A stretch of 64,000 nt of DNA from Malus domestica (Eukaryota; Streptophyta; Magnoliopsida; Rosales; Rosaceae), in the NCBI RefSeq assembly GCF_042453785.1, contig NC_091673.1, positions 11,875,501-11,939,500 on the forward strand, in the 5' to 3' direction. Position numbers and translations under genes: made by a program. The notes beneath the pieces are model-generated. The model searched no databases and was not told the DNA's origin. It was given only the letters and a program-made list of their open reading frames with translations. Shown piece after piece: positions 1 through 11,900 of the stretch. How positions within the stretch are numbered: the stretch's first letter is position 1; the number at the start of each line of letters is the position of its first letter.

Positions 1-810
1 TTGAAATTAGTTTTGTAGAATGCGTACCCCATCAAAACAATAGATTTACTAACACTTAGGAGTTTATTTATACTTTCATTAAGCATAACATAAGATTTTG
101 TGGTATCCACTAGTGTAAATATTTTAAATTGACGATCGAGTTCATTCATTGTATTCACATAGGGTTAAGGAGTGTAACTGTAAAAAATCATCAAATTCGG
201 AGTTAAAATAATCGTTAAATCGTGATTTTTCGTTTATAACCGTCGAAATGTTTTGTCCCGTTACTTGAGCTCTGAATGTTTTTTTTTTGCGATTTTTAGT
301 GTATGCAATCTTGAAGCATATACAAATAAATTTGAAAATTGGATCGTTGAAATTGGTTTTGTAGAATTTTATAATAATTTAAAAAAAAATTTATATATAT
401 AACTTGCGCGACGCCTAAATGGCATCGTTGTGCAAAATCACTTTGCGTGACGACGTAAGGTATACATGCGTCGCGCAATGTGTTAAAAATTTGGCGGTAG
501 TTTTGTAAAAATTAGGCCTTTTTTTTTTTCTTCCCAAATTTGGTCTCACTCGGTCTCTCACATCTCGTGTAGTAGCCTGAGCCTCCTCTCTCTCTCGGTC
601 TTCAATCACTCTCTCTAACTCTCTGTCTCTCATTCCCAACACCATCTCTCGATTTCTCTCTATTTCTGCCTTCATCCAAAAAAATTTCACACACCTCCAT
701 CTTAGCCAAGCTCTCGCCGCCGTCAATTTCGATGTCCTCTTCAGGTTCGCACATTCAATCTCATTATTTGTATATTTAATTTAATGATTGTGTAATTAAT
801 TGTGTTGTAG

Positions 811-899
811 AGAGAAGAAATCAGATCCATGGTTGAAAAGGATGGATCTGCAAAGGGAATTGTTTTCAGCCAGTTCACATCGTTCTTGCATATTTCAAG
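811..899 (+). pseudogene. Captured exon fragment of a RAD16-like SNF2 helicase
   Basis: Read from 811, just after a splice acceptor-like TTGTAG, the frame gives REEIRSMVEKDGSAKGIVFS followed by QFTSFL. This is the start of the C-terminal helicase lobe (motif IV, the VFSQ region) in plant RAD16-type SNF2/RING proteins. The similarity stops after about 30 codons at HISR, where a donor-like AAG/GTCC follows. The piece is far too short to work as a helicase. It lies in the same orientation as the transposase remnant downstream and looks like a transduplicated exon with its flanking splice signal. Family assignment is from recognition of the motif; no alignment was run. Confidence 0.65.
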
Positions 900-2253
900 G
901 TCCGACCCGAACCCCAAATTCTGTTTCTGCATGTTTTTAGATTTCTAGGGTTTTATATTTGTGTATGCGAAATGGGATTTTATTTTTTCTGGAGGCATAT
1001 TTGCGTCGTTAGCGGCGCTGATGTTCAATTGCATAAAAAACGTGGACAAGAATGCGAGTGGAGGTGAGCAATTGAATGCACAACTCAGATATTGATTACT
1101 CATATAACTGCATAAGAAATTAAAAACCTACCCAGTTGGTAAGCCATTTGATTCTCATGTTTGATTTTTTGGTTTATCTCTCTATCTTTCAAAGTTTTCT
1201 CGATATATATGTTCTTGAATCCAAAGAGTCAATTCCTTGCTCTCTCCTCCTTTAATTTGGCAGATGGGTTTCTCGATTTAATTCTCCACCCAAGACAGAG
1301 AGTCCGTGTGTAAAGAGAGAAGGCAAAGAGGGTCTGGCATTTGGGCGGCGACGATTGAGTTGCTGCTGCTACTGCTACTGCTACTGCTGCTGCTCAAAAA
1401 ATGGATTGCAACAACGACAAGTACATATAAATACCCCTTCTCCTTCTTTCTATCATTTTAGCTTCTGGGTACTTTCGGATGTGGGTTTTTTGCTTTCTGA
1501 TTTACCTGGTGGTTCATTGTTTTGTACTTTTAGCATAATTTTTTGTACTGTATGGCTTAAAGCAAAATGCCCAAATGCGGATTATTATATTCTGCTAATT
1601 TAGCTTAATATTTTATGTAGTTGAGTTGCTGCTTGAGTATCATTAAAGTAAGAAAATAGCGGTGCTATAACGGAAGAAGAGGGAAGAGAAACAGTTGAGT
1701 CATCCTCTTTCTGTTTTAGGTAACATAGTTTCGTCACTTTTCATTTTTCCTTATCTCCATGATCTCTTACCTTTGAGATTAATCAGTTTTGGATCATCTT
1801 ACTTCCATTTCAAAATGGCAGTTACTAAACACAATAGGTTTCACTTTATGGTTAAGAAGTTCAATCTGATTAAGTTAAAAAACCTTGTGGGTTTAAGAAC
1901 TCTGCTGCATTCATGCTTATAAGAATAGCACATGGTTTTTCTTTTTTTATATGAAGTTTATGAAAAGAGGATTGTGGCTGAAGCTGGATGCTTTACAGTA
2001 TCGTAAGAAGTGTCTGATGATAGTCATGTCAAATAGTCAAATATGTATTCATGAATTCCATTGGTGATGTATGAACTAGGCATACCACCAAATGTTACTG
2101 TTCTGTTCAATATGTATGTAGCGGTTCCAATTTATTGCGTTTGTAACCCATTTCTCATTTCAGTTGAATATATAATCTTGATTTATGCTTGTATGCATTT
2201 GATCAATTATTCTATATCATTTAGAATTAACACAGTTTGTAAAATGGTGCACA

Positions 2254-2778
2254 GGGACTGGGAGAAACTTTTGGGAGAGTGACAATTGAAGCCATGGCAT
2301 TCGGTCTTCCGGTATGACATTTTATTCCTCATCCCACTTGGATGATAGTTTTTTTTATACTGCAGCTAACATTTAGTCTCCCTAATCGAACCTCAAATAT
2401 GCAAAGGCATGCTACTATATGACTGCTTTATGGCATAATCTTTCTTTTTTGGCTAGGGATAGTATAGCCGTTCTTTTTTGCATCGTGAAAACAAAATGGT
2501 GTTTTTTAGCGTTGTATGCCTTGTTCCGGTTTCTCCTCGAAAACAACAGAAATAGTTATAAAAGATAAAGCCTCTTTTGAAGCAAAATGGCATTACTAAT
2601 ACTGATCTCGATCGTTTGATTAAATATAATTCTTATGTATTTGCTTTGATCAGGTGCTTGGAACTGAAGCCGGAGGCACAAAAGAGATTGTTGAACACAA
2701 TGTAACAGGTCTGCTTCATCCTGTGGGGCATGACGGAACTCGTGGCCTCGCCGAGAATCTCCGGTTTTTGCTTAAAAT
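2254..2778 (+). pseudogene. Captured two-exon fragment of a GT4-type glycosyltransferase
   Basis: Two exon pieces can be read with an intact intron between them. The first gives LGETFGRVTIEAMAFGLP up to about 2310 and ends at a GT donor (GGTATGAC). The second begins after TTGATCAG at about 2655 and gives VLGTEAGGTKEIVEHNVTGL followed by LHPVGHDGTRGLAENLRFLL. The E-x-FG-R-x-x-x-E-A-M-A-x-G-x-P-V motif is the nucleotide-sugar-binding signature of GT-B family 4 glycosyltransferases. The upstream acceptor domain is missing and the reading frame stops soon after, so this is a fragment carried inside the CACTA element and not a functional gene. The retained intron means it was captured from DNA and not from mRNA. 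Confidence 0.7.
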
Positions 2779-2970
2779 GTGTGCAATCAAAGCATTCCAT
2801 CTAACCATAGATGTTGAAGAGCTATAGCTGTTTACTTTCCCCAGGCACTAAATTCTAAATGTTGTTCTCTCTTTTAGTTCTATTATTATTTTTATATTCA
2901 TGTTATTTCTTTTTTGTTTGCACAGCAGAGGTTGATGCATTGAAGAACCATAGATGTTGAAGAACCATAG

Positions 2971-3207
2971 ATGTCGAACACAGCAGAGGTCGATGCATTG
3001 AAGGCGGAAGTGACGCACCTGAGGGTCGAAGGCGAGCAGATGAAGGCGCAGCTGAGGGCCCAGGAAGAGGAGATGAAGATATGTGTCGGGAGGGTGCAAG
3101 AACTTGTACAAGCTATACAGATGTCCGGCCTCCAAATCTCGCTACCAGCATCTCATCTTGCTTCACCTTCGACCTCAGAGCCATCTCGCCCTGCCAATAC
3201 CCAATAG
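2971..3207 (+). pseudogene. C-terminal remnant of a plant CACTA transposase-associated protein
   Basis: A 78-codon frame starts at ATG 2971 and ends at TAG 3207. It is charged and heptad-like (EVDALKAEVTHLRVEGEQMK, then QLRAQEEEMK), followed by VQELVQAIQMSGLQI and a Ser/Pro-rich tail. I recognise this as the coiled-coil C terminus of plant Ptta/En-Spm (Transposase_24-like) proteins. It sits about 200 bp inside the right subterminal array, where such an ORF ends in intact CACTA elements. The upstream part of the protein is missing, so this is a relic. A short repeat of GCAGAGGT(C/T)GATGCATTGAAG at 2926-2945 and 2983-3001 suggests a local duplication at its 5' edge. Confidence 0.6.
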
Positions 3208-3409
3208 CCTGATGTATTAAACCTAGTTCACTTGTAGTTTTTTCTTTTTTGTTTGGACATCTTGTATGTACATTTTCATATATTTTATAATTAAATACTT
3301 TTGCTTGGTTAATTAATTATTCTTTAGAATTTAATTATAATATTTATCAAAAAATATAAAAAAATTCACTAAAACAAAAAAAAATATTTTTCACTAAATT
3401 AAAAAAAAG

Positions 3410-3680
3410 AGTTTGCGCGACGCACGCCCTAGGATGTGCGTCGCGCAAAGTATCTTTGCACGATGTACGACGCGCGTCGCGCAAAGTGATTTTACACAAC
3501 GTAGGTCATGCGTCGTGTAAAGTGTCTTTGCGCGACGCATGTTATTTCTTCGTCGCGCAAACCTTAGTGTCACGGGCTTAGCGCGACGGTTAGCGTGCGA
3601 CGAATGTTGCGTCACGCAAACCCTTGCGCAACGATTTTTGACTTTGCACGACGAATGTAGGTACGTAGCGCAAAGTGTTT
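3410..3680. repeat. CACTA right subterminal repeat array
   Basis: About ten copies of a TTTGCGCGACGCA-like unit alternate with their inverted complement (TGCGTCGCGCAAA). The units form imperfect palindromes of roughly 40 bp separated by short AT-rich spacers. The array is strongly CpG-rich compared with the AT-rich surroundings. In En/Spm-type elements such arrays bind the element-encoded DNA-binding protein and are methylation targets; that role is inferred here from position and arrangement. Confidence 0.75.
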
Positions 3681-3696
3681 TTTTTTACTAGTGACT

Positions 3697-6080
3697 ATTG
3701 TTCCCACTGTTAAACCAAATTGTACCGAACCACAATAAATTTCGATTTCGGTTTTAGTTTTATTCCATAACCAACCGCACCAAACCGTTCTCACCACTAA
3801 TCACAACTCAAATATATGTTTTAATTTGACCAAAATCAATTCATGTTCCATGGCACGACTACATCTTTTTAGAATAGGAATGTTTTATTGTATATCGATT
3901 GTATTAGAATTCCTTCCCTTTATGGGATTCCTAAATTAATTGTGATTAGGGTTGTACAAGTATATATATTTATAAACATTGAAGTATTCATAAATTCTAA
4001 GTTGGTATCAGAGTAGGCTATTCTCTCTACATTTCCTAGGCCGTAGTTATTGGGCTCGAATAAGCTTCCTTAAGTTTGGCTTTCAAAAATTTGCACTAGC
4101 TCCAACTTAAGGGTATTGATTGAATGATTAGGCTCAAATATTAGTGTTGGCTCCAATGACTGAATATTGACTAGGCCTTTGAAAAGATTGGCGTTGGCTC
4201 TAGTGACTGAATACCGACCGATTAGGCTTTCTATTTGATTGGTGTTAGCTTCGGTATAATGACTTGACCAGTTCCTGACGTGATAATTGGTTTTCCCTTG
4301 TGACCCTGTGTGGGGCCACTCATGAAGGAGCGCGTTGGATAATAGGATCTCATATCGGGTATATTACAAAAACATACACAATTAACATGTAGGAGATTCC
4401 ACTCCTAATACCACCGAGGTCTTTTATAATAAAACCCACACCTAGAGAAAGGTCAAGTGAGGATAAGATTGATGATGTTGGTAGTGAACCGTGCCTGGAC
4501 CTGAAAAGTTTATCACATCTTCAGTTTGATATTTCTTATTAATAATATAACGTCATGGTGTAACTGTGGTAGTCTTTCTCCAATTTTGTAGCCAATAGTC
4601 CAAGTTTTTCTGTGATATGCTCATAATAATGTGGGAATGAGCCAAAGGCATTCATTTCTGAATGATGGGAGAAATCCCTTTCACTACAACTTACAAAAGT
4701 TGTAACTTACAGAGGCAAACCAACTTCCGAACAACTAAGGCTTTTGATCTTGCGGCGCATAACGGTTTACAGGTAGACGTGCATTTATGAAAGTTTGTAA
4801 AAATTTGACAATGACCAAACCGTTAAGAGATTTCTCCAAACCAGTAAGCAACCAAAAAAAGATGAGCGGGAGAGGAGAAGCATCTCAGATTCATTCATAC
4901 GAGGCTCGTTGTAAAAGCTATCTTTTTGCACTGATTGATAGGTTCTCAAGGATAGGAATGTAATGGTCAATCACTATCCGCGCCCATGCTACTGTTTTTG
5001 TAGTTTAAATCAGCTCAATTTGTTATCCATGCATCCACAAAAGATGATGGTTTCCTCCATGCATGGTAACAATGGTAGTGTGTCACGTGGTTGGGCGTGT
5101 GGGACAAGCTAATAAGACGTTCTCATGCTGATACAAGTGGGAACATATTAATAAAAAAGCACAGAGAATTTGTAGGTATTTGTGGAGAAAACAACTTACA
5201 TAACACAAGTATACTGTCACTATGACATCTTGTGTCAATAATACAACGTCATGTGAAAAGAAATTTATCTAAATCATGATATTATTTCCAAAAAAACATT
5301 ACATTAACAATGGATTCGAGCTATAAAAGTCCAACGTTTGTGAGAGGATGTGGTGTCAAAGAAGCACCCATTTGCCCTACTGAAGTTTTATAATTTCTTT
5401 TTGTTAGGGGGTCTCTGTTAGTCAAAAACCCAAAGATAAGGAGGGCTAAGGCGGCTCCCATACGCATCCTTCATTATCAAGTTAGGTCTTTTTATAGGGC
5501 CTCTTATTTTGGTCACATCTCCAACGGATGATTATTCTTTCTTAAATTTTCGTTTATGGTTGCATTCCTTATTGTCTACTCCAATGGCCAAAGCGAACCA
5601 GCTAATCATACATAATGCATGGAAATCAATCATACGATTTTCCAGCCAATAATAGATAAGGAAAACAAAGAGTGTTAGAGTTAGCAAGATTAAATACAAA
5701 GAGTGTTAGAGTTAGCAAGATTAAATAAGGAAGAAGATAAGCCTAGCTACCCATGGAGTCCACCCAAGCTGCTAGAAATAACCAGATTCTTTAAGGAGTG
5801 AATGAAAAACTTTAACAAACGCCTTCTAAACTTAGTACCGTTTTGAACTTTTAATTTGTTTTTGAGCTCTTAATTTTTAAAAACATGTCAATGTATTTGA
5901 CTTTTAACCAAATTTATCATTCGTGTATATATTTTCGTATATTGGAATATAAAAACTAACAAAAATTGTGATGAAGTTGATGGTAAAAACAAATTATCTA
6001 GGAATCCTGAATACGGTTTGATTGTTTGAGTGGACAAATAGTTAATAGAGCATAGCTAGTGAGAGGGTTTTTTTTTTTTT
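3697..6080. other. Intergenic, no gene seen
   Basis: This is AT-rich DNA with stops in all frames and no recognisable coding stretch. A perfect direct duplication of a ~31-bp unit (CAAAGAGTGTTAGAGTTAGC...) occurs at about 5665-5727. A CATGCATG element lies near 5060 and a CACGTG G-box near 5084, but both are far from any start codon. Confidence 0.6.
3999..4016 (+). other. LTR-retrotransposon primer-binding-site-like sequence, possible TRIM/solo remnant
   Basis: TTGGTATCAGAGTAGGC closely resembles the initiator-methionine tRNA primer site TGGTATCAGAGC that follows the 5' LTR of many plant Copia and TRIM elements. The preceding ~120 bp could be LTR sequence, but I could not find a second LTR copy or a target-site duplication nearby, so this is only a possible remnant. 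Confidence 0.3.
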
Positions 6081-6224
6081 GGTGTGATATCTACACACCT
6101 CATTTTACTTCTCACGTACCTTTTTAATTTTCGGCCGTCGAATCGGATGAATTGAAAAAGATCAACGGACAGAAATTATCAAGGAATGTGTGAGAAGTAA
6201 AATGGGGTGTGTGGATAGCACATC
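6081..6224. mobile_element. MITE, family A copy 1
   Basis: The ends are inverted repeats: GGTGTGATATCTACACACCT...TTACTTCTCAC on the left and GTGAGAAGTAA...GGTGTGTGGATAGCAC on the right, about 35 bp with a few mismatches. The centre has TTTTTAATTTTCGGCCGTCG and ACGGACAGAAATTA. A diverged copy with the same core lies at 56356-56485. The element is noncoding and shorter than 150 bp, which fits a MITE. The superfamily and target-site duplication could not be settled because of flanking T-runs. Confidence 0.7.
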
Positions 6225-6746
6225 TTTTTTTTTTCTTCCCAAGAGATGAACCATAAAAAATGGTTAGTGTAGAAAAGGTTTGTTCGTTGAACCACTTCGC
6301 AAGTCACTGGCCAGCCAATTGGCTCTCAAGTCTAAACCGCGTCATTTCACGTGGTGTATAAGATGATGAGATCCCCTAAACCCAAAAAAATCAAATACAT
6401 GGTACTGATGAAATGTAAAACCATTAAAGCATGGTGACATCAAATTCATAACTGGTTTCTGTTGAAACATTAGGGGTCCCACAGAATATAAACATTGAGT
6501 TTATCTGAGAAAATTGTAATGTTCGTTCTTCTTTTTCAAAGTATATTTTGTTACTTTCTTCACTGGACCTTTTTTTTTCCTTGGTTAGGTAAAGAGTTGT
6601 GTTAATTGGGATTATATATTCTCATGTACTAGAAAGTTGTATATACTTGCATAAATAAAAATTTTTATTTGAATCATTGACTTTTCTTAATTTCTTACTA
6701 TAGCATTTGTCTACACACTTTGCGTGTATAAACACATTTTTTTTAG

Positions 6747-6813
<67 letters not shown>

Positions 6814-8668
6814 CGTGGGGGGAGTGAGAGGTTTTGTTTTTATTTATTTTTTTATTTTTATAAATATTGGAGATATTTTAACATCATTTGTAGGTAAGGC
6901 TTCAATAAAAAACAGTAAAATTTAGAGATATTTTAACATCATTTGTAGGTAACATCATTTAGTTTACAAATTTAATCTCCCTAGCATTACTTTGTACTTT
7001 ATTCTCATTTATTTCTAATTTAATCTGCATTTACTACCATGTGAGAAATACAAAAATATATAATTCTCATATTTCAATCTTTAATCCAATTTGTGGAGAA
7101 GAGTTTCAGCGTATTGTGAACACCCGTATAATATAAGTGGTTGGGAATTATTTTTTTTTCAATTTCCTTCTTGTCCATTTTATGTATCGGCCCTGAATAA
7201 TATAATTATATAGTTCTCCACGCCACAGTATATTTTCAGCTTATCTGTCACGTATCAAATCCTAATTAGTAATTAAGCACTACTATTATCTATCTATATA
7301 AATATCGGATATGGTTAACAAACGAACAAAAAATTGCTACCGCTTGTCCACACAGAACTGTAAATGCGTTTTGAATTCTACATGCATTAACATTTAGACA
7401 TTTTAAACGCATCTGTGTATTCAGCGTAGCATAAACAGGCAAATATTTAAAGAAAGAAGTAGTTTGGACCAGTTAATAATCTACAGTACATATTTTGTAT
7501 CCATGTTCATGTAGATCGGTCGATCGAGTATTTTAAGTTAGCGCATGGTACTAAACTACCACTCTATATATAATTTGCATGTGTGTGTATATATATATAT
7601 AGAAAGAGAAGGCAAAAGAGTGAAGTTTATATAATTCAAAATTGTCGTTTTCCTGTTATGATTTCAAAAGAAAAAAAACAAAACCACCCACATAGTGTGA
7701 TTGTGGGTGGTTAGTAATTAAGTTTATTATTTTCTAAAATATATTTTCATAAAAATAATAATAACTAAAGTAAAAAAAAACTAAAAAAAAACAATAAATA
7801 AGATATATCAGATAATAATAAAAAAAAATAAAAAAAGAGCACACGTCCGAGAGTGTAGCAAGAAGCTAGTACGTATAATATGATGTTGATGTTGGGTTCA
7901 GTTCGAAGCATATTAAGCCATTGACTGTACAAACTCACAAGAACAAAATAAAGGAAAGAAGAAGACAAATGGTTTTGTTTCATCGATCGCTGGTAGAGAC
8001 TTGAAATCGTAGTAGCTAGTCACGAGATGGACTTCCTTTAGGTCTCGTGTAGTAGTCTGCACAAGCAAAAGTCACGAGAGCAAATAAAAAAACTTCTGCT
8101 CCCTCCAATTCCTTTTTGTGAATAATTATAACTTGGAAGGACGAAACACTGCATTGTTAGGGCAGAAAAGCTTCCAAGAAGCAAATTCTTTGTCCTTTAT
8201 AACCATTTCTCCTAATTATTTTACCCAAAAAAACTAGGAAAAATCACACTGGTATGTATACATATATATTTTTCATATTTGTTTCTGTTGTAAAATTATA
8301 TAGAGTCAAGTAACTGAACCAGATTATCAAGACCACGGGTCCTTTCATTTGGCAACGGAATCTGAAATTTATTCAATTCTGTTGAATATTGCATAACCAT
8401 TCTCCACATTCCCTGTAAATATTTTGTTTTTTTGTTTTTTCAAATTTACTTCTGTGATAAATTAAAGAAAAAATAAAGTAGATTCTCTCGTCCGTGATCC
8501 CAACATTTCTTAAATATTTATGGTAAATATTCTTCAATTATTTTATGTCTCCTTTTGCCCGTTTTGCTTCATGGTTATGGCTCATATACTTTTCTACTTC
8601 TTATACCTCCTTACCCTAAGTGACCATCCAGTGCCGACTGCGTGTTGCACTGACAGACTCCTGCCTCC
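6225..8668. other. Intergenic, distal upstream region of the beta-xylosidase gene
   Basis: No coding sequence is recognisable. It contains a long GA microsatellite, a direct repeat of AGATATTTTAACATCATTTG at about 6870 and 6925, several poly-T and TATATA tracts, and a short inverted repeat ACCACCCACA...TGTGGGTGGT near 7683-7711 that could form a small hairpin. Confidence 0.55.
6751..6810. repeat. (GA)30 microsatellite
   Basis: An uninterrupted GA dinucleotide run of about 60 bp. Runs of this length are normally highly polymorphic, so it would make a good length marker. Confidence 0.95.
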
Positions 8669-8853
8669 ACTCTCTCTCTCTCTCTGTCTCTCTCTTCTTT
8701 TTTTTGGTCGATCACTATCTTTCTCTCTCCCCTTTTTTCTGTTTTGGTTAGCTTCAAAGTTCATAATCTGATCGTCTACGTGGAAATTCAATCATGAAAA
8801 ACCTCTCCTCTCCCTAAACCATCCTCCAAACGCAACCTTCTTAAAATTCTCTC

Positions 8854-8861
8854 TATAAATA
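8854..8861 (+). promoter_or_regulatory. TATA box of the beta-xylosidase gene
   Basis: CTCTATAAATACACAC contains a good plant TATA box about 105 bp upstream of the ATG at 8961, which leaves room for a 5' UTR of about 70-75 bases. A CT-rich tract at 8669-8697 lies just upstream, as is common in plant core promoters. No mapped transcription start is available, so this is a sequence-based prediction. Confidence 0.65.
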
Positions 8862-8960
8862 CACACATACCAAACCTTTCACTCACAAGAAACACAATAC
8901 CCAAAATATCACAAGGAAAAAAAAAGGAAAAGTATACTCAATATTCCATTTTTTTCAGAT

Positions 8961-11900
8961 ATGGCATACAATATTGCCAAACTTCTCTCACTTTTTTCTC
9001 TTCTGTTCTTATTTTCTTCCCTCTGCAACATTGCAGTTGTGCATGCTCGTCCGCCCTTCGCCTGCGACCCTCGAAACCCGATAACGAGAAAGTTGAAGTT
9101 CTGCCGGGTGAGGGTGCCAATCCACGATAGGGTTCACGACTTGATCGGACGGCTGACATTGCAGGAGAAGATCAGGCTGTTGGTGAACAATGCCATTGAC
9201 GTGCCTAGGCTTGGCATCCAGGGCTACGAGTGGTGGTCTGAGGCACTTCATGGTGTGTCCAATGTGGGACCTGGAACCAAGTTTGGTGGGACCTTTCTTG
9301 GGGCCACTAGCTTCCCTCAAGTCATCACCACCGCTGCTTCCTTCAACGAGTCGCTCTGGGAGGAAATCGGACGGGTGAGGATTCTTTCTTTTTCGTTTGT
9401 TTACTTTTTTCCGCAGTATAAAACTTGAGAATTTTAACGAAAAACTTCAAGTACTATTCATTTTAACGAAAGACTATATTTTTACATTAAAAATCAATCC
9501 CCCTTATTTTATCATTATCGGTGAAACTCAAAATTTTCAAATTCATTTCATTAGTTTTCCTAAACTTTAGAATAGAAAATAGAAGGCAAACTTTTTTTTC
9601 TTTTTTATTTAATGTATTAACCATCACTTTGGACCTATAGCCTATAGGCTATAACTCTTTTATCTCCAATCATGTGATCAAAATTGTCATATCTGTTATA
9701 CCTTAATACTAAATTATTAGTGTAGACCAGTACTCGTGTAAATTATATATACCTGACATATTATGCTATTATACATTATTTAATAAGATAAGCGATTTGC
9801 TACCATCCGATTTTGATTAATTGTCTGACAAATATAGTGTGATAAACTTTCGGTGAGAGAAGGGTTTTGTGATTTATATTAAATAATTTAACATTTTAAG
9901 GAAATAGGGGTGAAATTTGCATGGTACATGTAACATAGTGGTACATGGCACGTGCATTGGAAATTCGATGAGCTACCTAAATTCAACATCCCTTCATGAA
10001 TTGGACAATATTGGCGGCAAAGGATATTGACTAGCAAAGCCAGATTAAGCCTTAAAAACCATGATGATTCCATGAAACAAACAACACAAACGATATTTTC
10101 AGTAGCTAATTATTGTGGTTGTTGCTCTTGTTTATTTTTCTTTTCAAGACATGATTGAAATTGTTTACTAAATATGCACGCAGACGTATATAGTTGAACT
10201 ATATATAAAATGCCCAATAAAACATGCTTCAATTTAAGTATTAGTTTATAATAGTCTCACAGATAATTCTTAGTTACGAGTCGCATTAGTCATGTTATGA
10301 CAAATTTCATTAGTAGCCAACCCAAAATCAAAATGGCATCGATGAAGCAAATATGAGTTTAGTTAAGTTGATTAAAGTAACGTGATCTTCCATCTGCATC
10401 CAAATTCAACTCTCTCTATCTATGATTACATAAATTTAGTCTAAAATGTTACTTGTAAAAGAAAAAACAAAAGCACAGATGGGTGCAAACCGTCGATGAA
10501 TTCAACTGGGCAAGTTGCCATCACAAATTTGGTGAAATTTTTACTTTTTGCACCCCCTTTTGGGACCCATCTTAGACTCTTAGCTTCTAAAATTGTTATC
10601 TTGGATTATATAGTATATACATACACCCCTTATTACATGTACGAAATATTGGACCACTTTCTTGTTGTGGCAAAACCGGAAAATAAATTAATAAAGTTCC
10701 TTTGTCGATCAATATTTTCCTAATTGAAAGCCTACTCATTTTCTTTTATTTAAAAAAAATGAAGGGAAATTAAATTATGTGGTCATATAATTTTTTGTAA
10801 TTGGATAGGTTGTGTCTGATGAAGCAAGAGCAATGTACAACGGGGGCGCGGCTGGACTAACATTTTGGAGCCCAAATGTGAACATATTTCGTGACCCGAG
10901 ATGGGGTAGAGGGCAAGAGACTCCTGGGGAAGACCCTGTCTTGGCTGCCAAGTATGGTGCTAGGTATGTCAAGGGCCTCCAAGGTGATGGTGTTGGCAAT
11001 CGCCTTAAGGTTGCTGCATGCTGCAAACATTACACTGCCTATGATCTCGATAACTGGAACGGTGTTGATCGCTTCCACTTCAATGCTAGGGTAACAAAAT
11101 CTTAATCTAGCTTGTCATTTCATATTTAAGCATATTCACATGTATGACATGTTACGTTGTCATTGCACCAACCTAGACGTAATCAATATTTTGAATTGAC
11201 AGTTTGACGTCATAATTAACATATTAGATTGTCAGACGAAACAACGTTTTCGTATATATATGTAGAGTGTGTATAAAATGTTTTATGTGTGACATGTGCA
11301 GGTTAGCAAGCAAGACTTGGAAGACACATATGATGTGCCCTTCAGAGCCTGTGTGGTAGATGGGAATGTTGCTAGTGTTATGTGCTCCTACAACCAGGTC
11401 AATGGAAAGCCTACTTGTGCTGACCCTAATCTCCTCAAGGGCACAATCCGCGGCCAATGGAGACTCAATGGGTGAGTCTCATTGATTTGAACTAATGATA
11501 TATAATTCCCTTAATTTGTATTTGTAGCCTTTAATATCTGTTTAAGCTTTCGGTGTACGTGCCCAAATAGGTATATTGTCTCGGATTGTGACTCAGTTGG
11601 TGTTTATTATGACGACCAACATTACACCAAGACACCAGAAGAAGCAGCAGCAGACGCAATTAAAGCAGGTGATTAGCGGTTTAACCGTGCGCGTGCATGA
11701 AAGATAAAGTTATGAGAATCTAAATCCAAATTTGTAAACTGTAGGTTTGGATTTGGATTGTGGGCCGTTCCTCGCCATCCATACGGAGGCGGCCGTGAGG
11801 ACGGGCCTGGTAAATGAGATTGACATTAACTACGCATTGGCTAATACGATCACGGTCCAAATGAGATTGGGCATGTTCGATGGCGAACCGTCCACTCAGA

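Larger units (their letters stand above)
402..3693 (+). mobile_element. Non-autonomous CACTA (En/Spm) element with captured gene fragments; left end unresolved
   Basis: The right end reads ...TTTTTTACTAGTG at 3681-3693, the inverted form of a CACTAGTAAAAA terminus. It is preceded at about 3410-3680 by a dense array of TTTGCGCGACGCA-type motifs in both orientations, which is the usual subterminal binding-site architecture of CACTA elements. A smaller array of the same motif lies at 402-480, so the left end should be near or before it. The only CACTA string there is at 108, and its flanking triplet (ATC) does not match the triplet after the right end (ACT), so the left border is not established. 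The interior holds fragments of two unrelated genes and the C-terminal part of a plant CACTA-type transposase protein. No intact transposase is present, so the copy would need factors in trans. Confidence 0.7.

Noticed and set aside
108..112. CACTA string as the left end of the CACTA element
   Set aside because: The flanking triplet ATC does not match ACT after the right end, and the subterminal array does not extend to it, so the border is unproven.
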